The notes under the pieces: generated by a model
Told to the model about the DNA's origin: nothing
Seen by the model: the letters and a program-made list of their open reading frames with translations, nothing else
Database searches by the model: none
Program-made: the position numbers and the translations under genes
Part shown: positions 6,396 through 7,113 of the stretch, piece by piece
Layout: the number at the start of each line of letters is the position of its first letter
Position numbering within the stretch: position 1 is the stretch's first letter
Assembly (NCBI GenBank): GCA_905479905.1
Contig: CAJQOK010000099.1
Coordinates: 1 to 7,113, forward strand
Direction of reading: 5' to 3'
Length of the DNA stretch: 7,113 nt
Source of the DNA: an uncultured Aliterella sp.
GTDB taxonomy: Bacteria > Cyanobacteriota > Cyanobacteriia > Cyanobacteriales > Chroococcidiopsidaceae

Positions 6396-6411
6396 TTTGA
6401 TATTCCTAACG

Positions 6412-6428
6412 GTTAGCTAACAGCTAAC
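6412..6428. repeat. Palindrome plus tandem heptamer upstream of sppA
   Basis: GTTAGCTAAC (6412-6421) is a perfect 10-bp palindrome. Its right part overlaps two tandem copies of AGCTAAC (6415-6421 and 6422-6428). It lies 16-33 nt upstream of the sppA ATG, in the probable leader or promoter. It could be an operator or an mRNA hairpin, but no known regulator is implied. Confidence 0.45.
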
Positions 6429-6495
6429 TATGTTTACGTTGTGCTGCCAGTAAGATAAACCACCAATCTAACTTAAAGTTTTGCAAATTCGTGGG

Positions 6496-7113
6496 TTAGG
6501 CAACCTCTCCTGTTAGCCCTTGCAAAGCTGACGATGATTTTAGTTGCTCTATCGTGGCATTTCCCGTACAAAATAGCACCGTTGTCATTTCGGCAATCAA
6601 CACCTCAACCAACTCATCTAGAGCAGCTTCCGATTGAGCCGCCGCCTGTAAAAAGGGTAATGCCATTCCTCCAATATCTGCGCCTAACGCTAAAGCCTTG
6701 GCGATATCTAAGCCATGACGCAAGCCACCAGAAGCAATTAAAGGTATTTCTGGCGCGACGGCGCAAATGCTTCTAATACACTCGGCTGTAGGCAAACCCC
6801 AATCAGCAAAAGTCATACCTAAGCGCCTTTGCAAGAGGGTTTCGGCTCTTTCACTTTCTACTTTTGCCCAAGATGTCCCCCCTGCTCCAGCTACATCAAT
6901 TGCTTTTACTCCCGCTTCCAAGAGTTTAGTTGCCATTACTGCCGAAATCCCGTTACCTACTTCTTTAGCAATTACTGGCACAGGTAACTTGTTACATAAA
7001 ATGCTAATCTTGTCAAGCAAACCGCGAAAATTCCTATCTCCTTTAGTTTGAATACACTCTTGTAGGGGGTTGAGGTGCAAAATTAAGGCATCAGCTTCGA
7101 GCAAATCGACCAT
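6496..7113 (-). CDS. fni: Type II isopentenyl-diphosphate delta-isomerase, C-terminal part (5' end outside window)
   Basis: This is an FMN- and NAD(P)H-dependent cytosolic enzyme that interconverts isopentenyl and dimethylallyl diphosphate, supplying the terpenoid pathway (carotenoids, phytol, quinone tails). The visible 205 residues correspond to the C-terminal part of a family of about 350 residues. HLNPLQE (13-19 of the visible part) is the family's active-site signature, with His13, Asn15, Gln18 and Mg-binding Glu19. It is followed by AKEVG (49-53), AGAGGTSWA (75-83), and the flavin phosphate-binding blocks SGGLRHG (128-134) and GADIGGMA (144-151). The Met codon at 7113-7111 is at the window edge and is almost certainly internal, because the family has about 140 residues before this point. 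The gene ends 100 nt before sppA in the same direction. All residues I can check are intact. Confidence 0.95.
   Translation of the reverse strand: MVDLLEADALILHLNPLQECIQTKGDRNFRGLLDKISILCNKLPVPVIAKEVGNGISAVMATKLLEAGVKAIDVAGAGGTSWAKVESERAETLLQRRLGMTFADWGLPTAECIRSICAVAPEIPLIASGGLRHGLDIAKALALGADIGGMALPFLQAAAQSEAALDELVEVLIAEMTTVLFCTGNATIEQLKSSSALQGLTGEVA

Noticed and set aside
6534..7051. Plus-strand frames at 6534-6776 and 6767-7051
   Set aside because: Both are antisense to the conserved C-terminal region of fni.
7111..7113. ATG at the right edge as the start of fni
   Set aside because: The family has about 140 residues before the HLNPLQE motif, so this Met is internal and the gene continues past the window.
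1..7113. Defence island, prophage, insertion sequence, CRISPR array or non-coding RNA gene
   Set aside because: I found no transposase, integrase, regular spaced repeats, tRNA or rRNA-like sequence. A dynamin-like GTPase alone is not evidence of a defence system.

Overview
The window looks like chromosomal DNA from a cyanobacterium. It is AT-rich and carries eight perfect copies of the cyanobacterial HIP1 octamer (GCGATCGC) in 7.1 kb. It encodes a type II isopentenyl-diphosphate isomerase next to a long-form SppA protease, a pairing I recall from cyanobacterial genomes, and a membrane-protein remnant of a kind I associate with that phylum. I see no transposase, phage gene, CRISPR array, tRNA or rRNA. 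The genus cannot be fixed from this sequence.

Layout from left to right. (1) Positions 1-821, minus strand: the N-terminal 273 residues of a dynamin-family GTPase that runs off the left edge. (2) Positions 822-949: a short AT-rich divergent promoter region. (3) 950-1348, plus strand: a compact PPC/DUF296 protein. (4) 1513-2943 and 2960-3577, plus strand: a tight two-gene unit of a polytopic DUF2157 membrane protein and a single-pass GDYXXLXY-type protein. (5) 3628-4192, plus strand: a decayed gene with one frameshift and one in-frame TAG. Its last 95 codons are still open and could easily be mistaken for an intact small gene. (6) 4203-4442, minus strand: a small exported or membrane-anchored protein of unknown function. 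(7) 4566-6395, minus strand: complete sppA. (8) 6496-7113, minus strand: the C-terminal 205 residues of fni (type II IPP isomerase), whose 5' end lies beyond the right edge.

Three transcription blocks are likely: the dynamin gene leftward, the 950-3577 genes rightward (with a probable separate start before 1513), and fni-sppA-small gene leftward, the last with its own candidate promoter. Most genes concern membranes: membrane remodelling (dynamin), an uncharacterised membrane module (DUF2157/GDYXXLXY), membrane-bound proteolysis (SppA), a small membrane protein, and isoprenoid supply (Fni). That common theme is an inference and does not show that they work together.

I found no convincing new multi-gene system. 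The items most worth a second look are the DUF2157/GDYXXLXY pair with its diverged motif, the decayed gene at 3628-4192, the long G1-to-G3 spacing in the dynamin GTPase domain, and the small two-cysteine membrane protein.
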